Shown in pieces: positions 32,900-34,379 of a stretch of 34,379 bases of DNA. Source of the stretch: Selaginella moellendorffii (lineage: Eukaryota; Streptophyta; Lycopodiopsida; Selaginellales; Selaginellaceae); NCBI RefSeq assembly GCF_000143415.4, contig NW_003314314.1:120873-155251 (forward strand). The letters run 5' to 3'. How positions within the stretch are numbered: the first letter of the stretch is position 1; each line of letters begins with the position of its first letter. Under the pieces are notes generated by a model. It worked only from the letters and a program-made list of their open reading frames with translations, was not told where the DNA came from and did no database searches. Made by a program: the position numbers and the translations under genes.

Positions 32900-34379
32900 C
32901 TAGAGTCCGAGCACTGGCCTCCAGTTGACCAATCCTTGCAGCCAACTTCTCGAGCTCGGAGCCAACTTCATTTCTCGTTTCTTCGACATGCTTAGAACAG
33001 TTTGCTCGTGTTCTCTTCTCAGGTAAACCCAGGGTCTAGTCGTCTTAGAGTTCGCTCCAGCCCGGCCGATCATCTTCTCGCCATCATGGTTCCGACAAAA
33101 CAAACACTCATCGTTCACTTCAGCTCTCTACAACAAACACGGAAGTTATGGCCATCTGGAATCTGGAAGGTATATCAAACTTACCTGTCTCCTCTTGAAT
33201 TCTGCAACAAAATCTCTCCCCACACGATCATATAGTTCTTTTGCCTCCTTCACGAAGACCACCTCGCCGGACTGAAGCTTCTTCCACGGTTTCCTCTCAC
33301 TCGGGATCCTATCCAGCATTTTCTGGAGCCTCATCATCTTCCGCGCTCGCTTGATCCTCTCTCGGTCGCTGGATTTGCCGTTGAGCTCCTCGTAAAGCTG
33401 CTCGGTGAGTCTGATCAGAATCCGGAGCGCACTAACACTCCAAGACTTTTCCTCGTACTTCTCCTCTTCTGTTTCCTCGCGCTTTTCCTCTTCCAAGCTG
33501 CGGATCTTCTTCTCGGTTTTTCCCCTCTGGTTTAGCCACCGATTTACCTTGTGGAGAGCTTCGAGATACGCGAACTCAACATAGCCCCCTCGGCCATCGC
33601 TAAGATGGGTTTCACTCCGCCGTCGGGTGCCGTCGGGAAGAATGTCCTCCGCTGAGGAAGAGAAGCGAACCATCTTCGGCCTGGAACCTGCAAGTCCAGA
33701 AGGCCATCGTGAGTCACAGTAGAAGAAGAATGCGAGAAGCAAAAGGAACCATACCTGGACGACGACCCCCGGCTGGCAGTAGAATTGGCTTGGGTCGCTG
33801 CTCCTCCTGCTTGGGCTTGTCATTCTCCTGCTGCTTCATCTTCTCTTGATCGTCTTCCCGTTCCAGAGGCTGCTTGATCGGCTTGATCATCTGCTCCTCC
33901 TCTTGTTCCAGCTGCTGCTTGATCGGCTTGATCATCTGCTCCTCCTCTTGTTCCAGCTGCTGCTTCATCGGCTTCATCCGCTGCTCCTCCTCCTGTTCCT
34001 GCTCTTGCTTGATCGGCTTGATCGGCTTGATCGGCTGATTCGGCTGATTCTTCTCCTCTCGTTCCAGCTGCGGCTGCTCCTTGTGACCTTGCTCCTGTTT
34101 CACCTCGCGCCTGAGTTCCTTCGTCTCATGGGCTTCTTTCTCCTGCTCCTCCTCGCTCAGCTGCTCAGCTTTCTTCTCTTGCTCCTCCTCCTTCAGCTGC
34201 TTCTCGGCTTCCTTTTCCTCCTCTTCTTCCAGCTTCATCGGCTTCATCTGATCGGCTTCTTTCTCCTCCTCGTTCACCTGCTCGGCTTTCTTCTCTTCCT
34301 TCAGCTGCTCCGCTTTCTTCTCTTGATTCTCCTCTTCGTCCTCCTTCTCTTGTTCCGGCTTGATCGGCTTGATCGGCTC
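32900..34379 (-). CDS. E/K/Q-rich coiled-coil protein, three exons, 5' end outside window
   Basis: I do not recognise this gene. The coding order on the minus strand is 34379-33755, 33687-33185 and 33127-32900 (stop). The joined frame is continuous over 451 codons and open to the window edge, so the protein is longer at the N-terminus. Exon 1 (residues 1-208) is almost pure E, K, Q with KPIK repeats and a threefold 15-residue repeat (33846-33977). Exon 2 (to about residue 376) is an ordinary-composition domain: MVRFSSSAEDILPDG, YVEFAYLEALHKVNRWLNQRG, an E/K helix, then EVVFVKEAKELYDRVGRDF. Exon 3 adds 75 residues (DECLFCRNHDGEKM..) and is the least certain, because its second half overlaps the coiled-coil repeat read in another frame. 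No signal peptide or membrane segment is visible in the correctly spliced product. Role unknown. Confidence 0.7.
33128..33184 (-). other. intron 2, 57 bp, phase 0
   Basis: On the minus strand the donor is CAG/GTAAGT (exon ends at 33185) and the acceptor TTTGTTGTAG. Removing it joins ..EFKRRQ to RAEVNDE in frame and avoids the stop that ends the unspliced frame at 33146. Confidence 0.75.
33688..33754 (-). other. intron 1, 67 bp, phase 1
   Basis: On the minus strand the donor is CCAG/GTATGG and the acceptor ACTTGCAG/GTTCC. Removal joins GGRRPG to SRPKMV in frame and links the two long minus-strand frames. The hydrophobic stretch VWFLLLLAFFFY seen if the region is read unspliced is intron. Confidence 0.85.
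33846..33977 (-). repeat. coding minisatellite, three 15-codon units
   Basis: Each unit encodes a variant of MIKPIKQQLEQEEEQ (M-I/K-K-P-I/M-K-Q-Q/P-L-E-Q/R-E-E/D). It lies inside exon 1 and is flanked by shorter KPIK and EQE repeats. Confidence 0.85.

Noticed and set aside
33688-33823. Membrane protein start (VWFLLLLAFFFY) at the beginning of the 225-codon minus frame
   Set aside because: The hydrophobic run is encoded by the intron at 33688-33754; splicing joins two charged exons instead.
1-34379. CRISPR arrays, bacterial operons, prophage or a defence system
   Set aside because: No regularly spaced repeats with unique spacers and no bacterial-type gene packing. Short spliced introns and nested LTR elements show a eukaryotic nuclear genome.

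Overview
This is nuclear DNA from a eukaryote, almost certainly a plant. It is packed with nested LTR retrotransposons. The only convincing cellular gene, at the right edge, has two very short spliced introns (67 and 57 bp) with GT..AG ends. Introns that short, with an AT-rich repeat background, fit a lycophyte such as Selaginella, but that is inference. I see no rRNA, tRNA, CRISPR or bacterial-type operon.

Layout. 1-731 is the 3' end of a Ty3-like retrotransposon (polypurine tract plus a 558-bp LTR). 732-18375 (copy A) and 20983-29098 (copy B) are two copies of one old segment with a constant right-end offset of 10,723 bp, best read as a tandem duplication. Each copy holds head-to-head fragments of an old LTR family and a decayed minus-strand gag/protease element. 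Copy A has since received two insertions: the element at 1-731 and a complete 7,869-bp LTR element at 8883-16751. Copy B preserves the empty target site of both. Copy B has lost 2.36 kb and contains a 470-bp assembly gap (22789-23258). A 197-bp block is inverted between the copies.

The element at 8883-16751 is the best-defined object. It has 1,884-bp LTRs differing at only four positions, a CATTT target-site duplication, an initiator-Met-type primer site and a polypurine tract. Its 4.1-kb interior has no gag or pol. It is a young, non-autonomous, LARD-like element. The interior carries a row of five perfect hairpins, two with the tRNA T-loop sequence TTCGAGT. Between the copies, 18376-20982 is a decayed Ty3 pol on the minus strand (integrase and reverse transcriptase). 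It is split by a small TRIM-type element and cut at an exact LTR terminus at 20983.

The right end differs in composition. 30640-32899 holds repeated, stop-interrupted fragments of coiled-coil-like coding sequence on the minus strand. 32900-34379 is a three-exon gene on the minus strand for a highly charged E/K/Q-rich protein of unknown function, with its 5' end outside the window. No multi-gene pathway is visible. The interactions that can be inferred are between transposons: nesting, trans-mobilisation of the non-autonomous element, and duplication.
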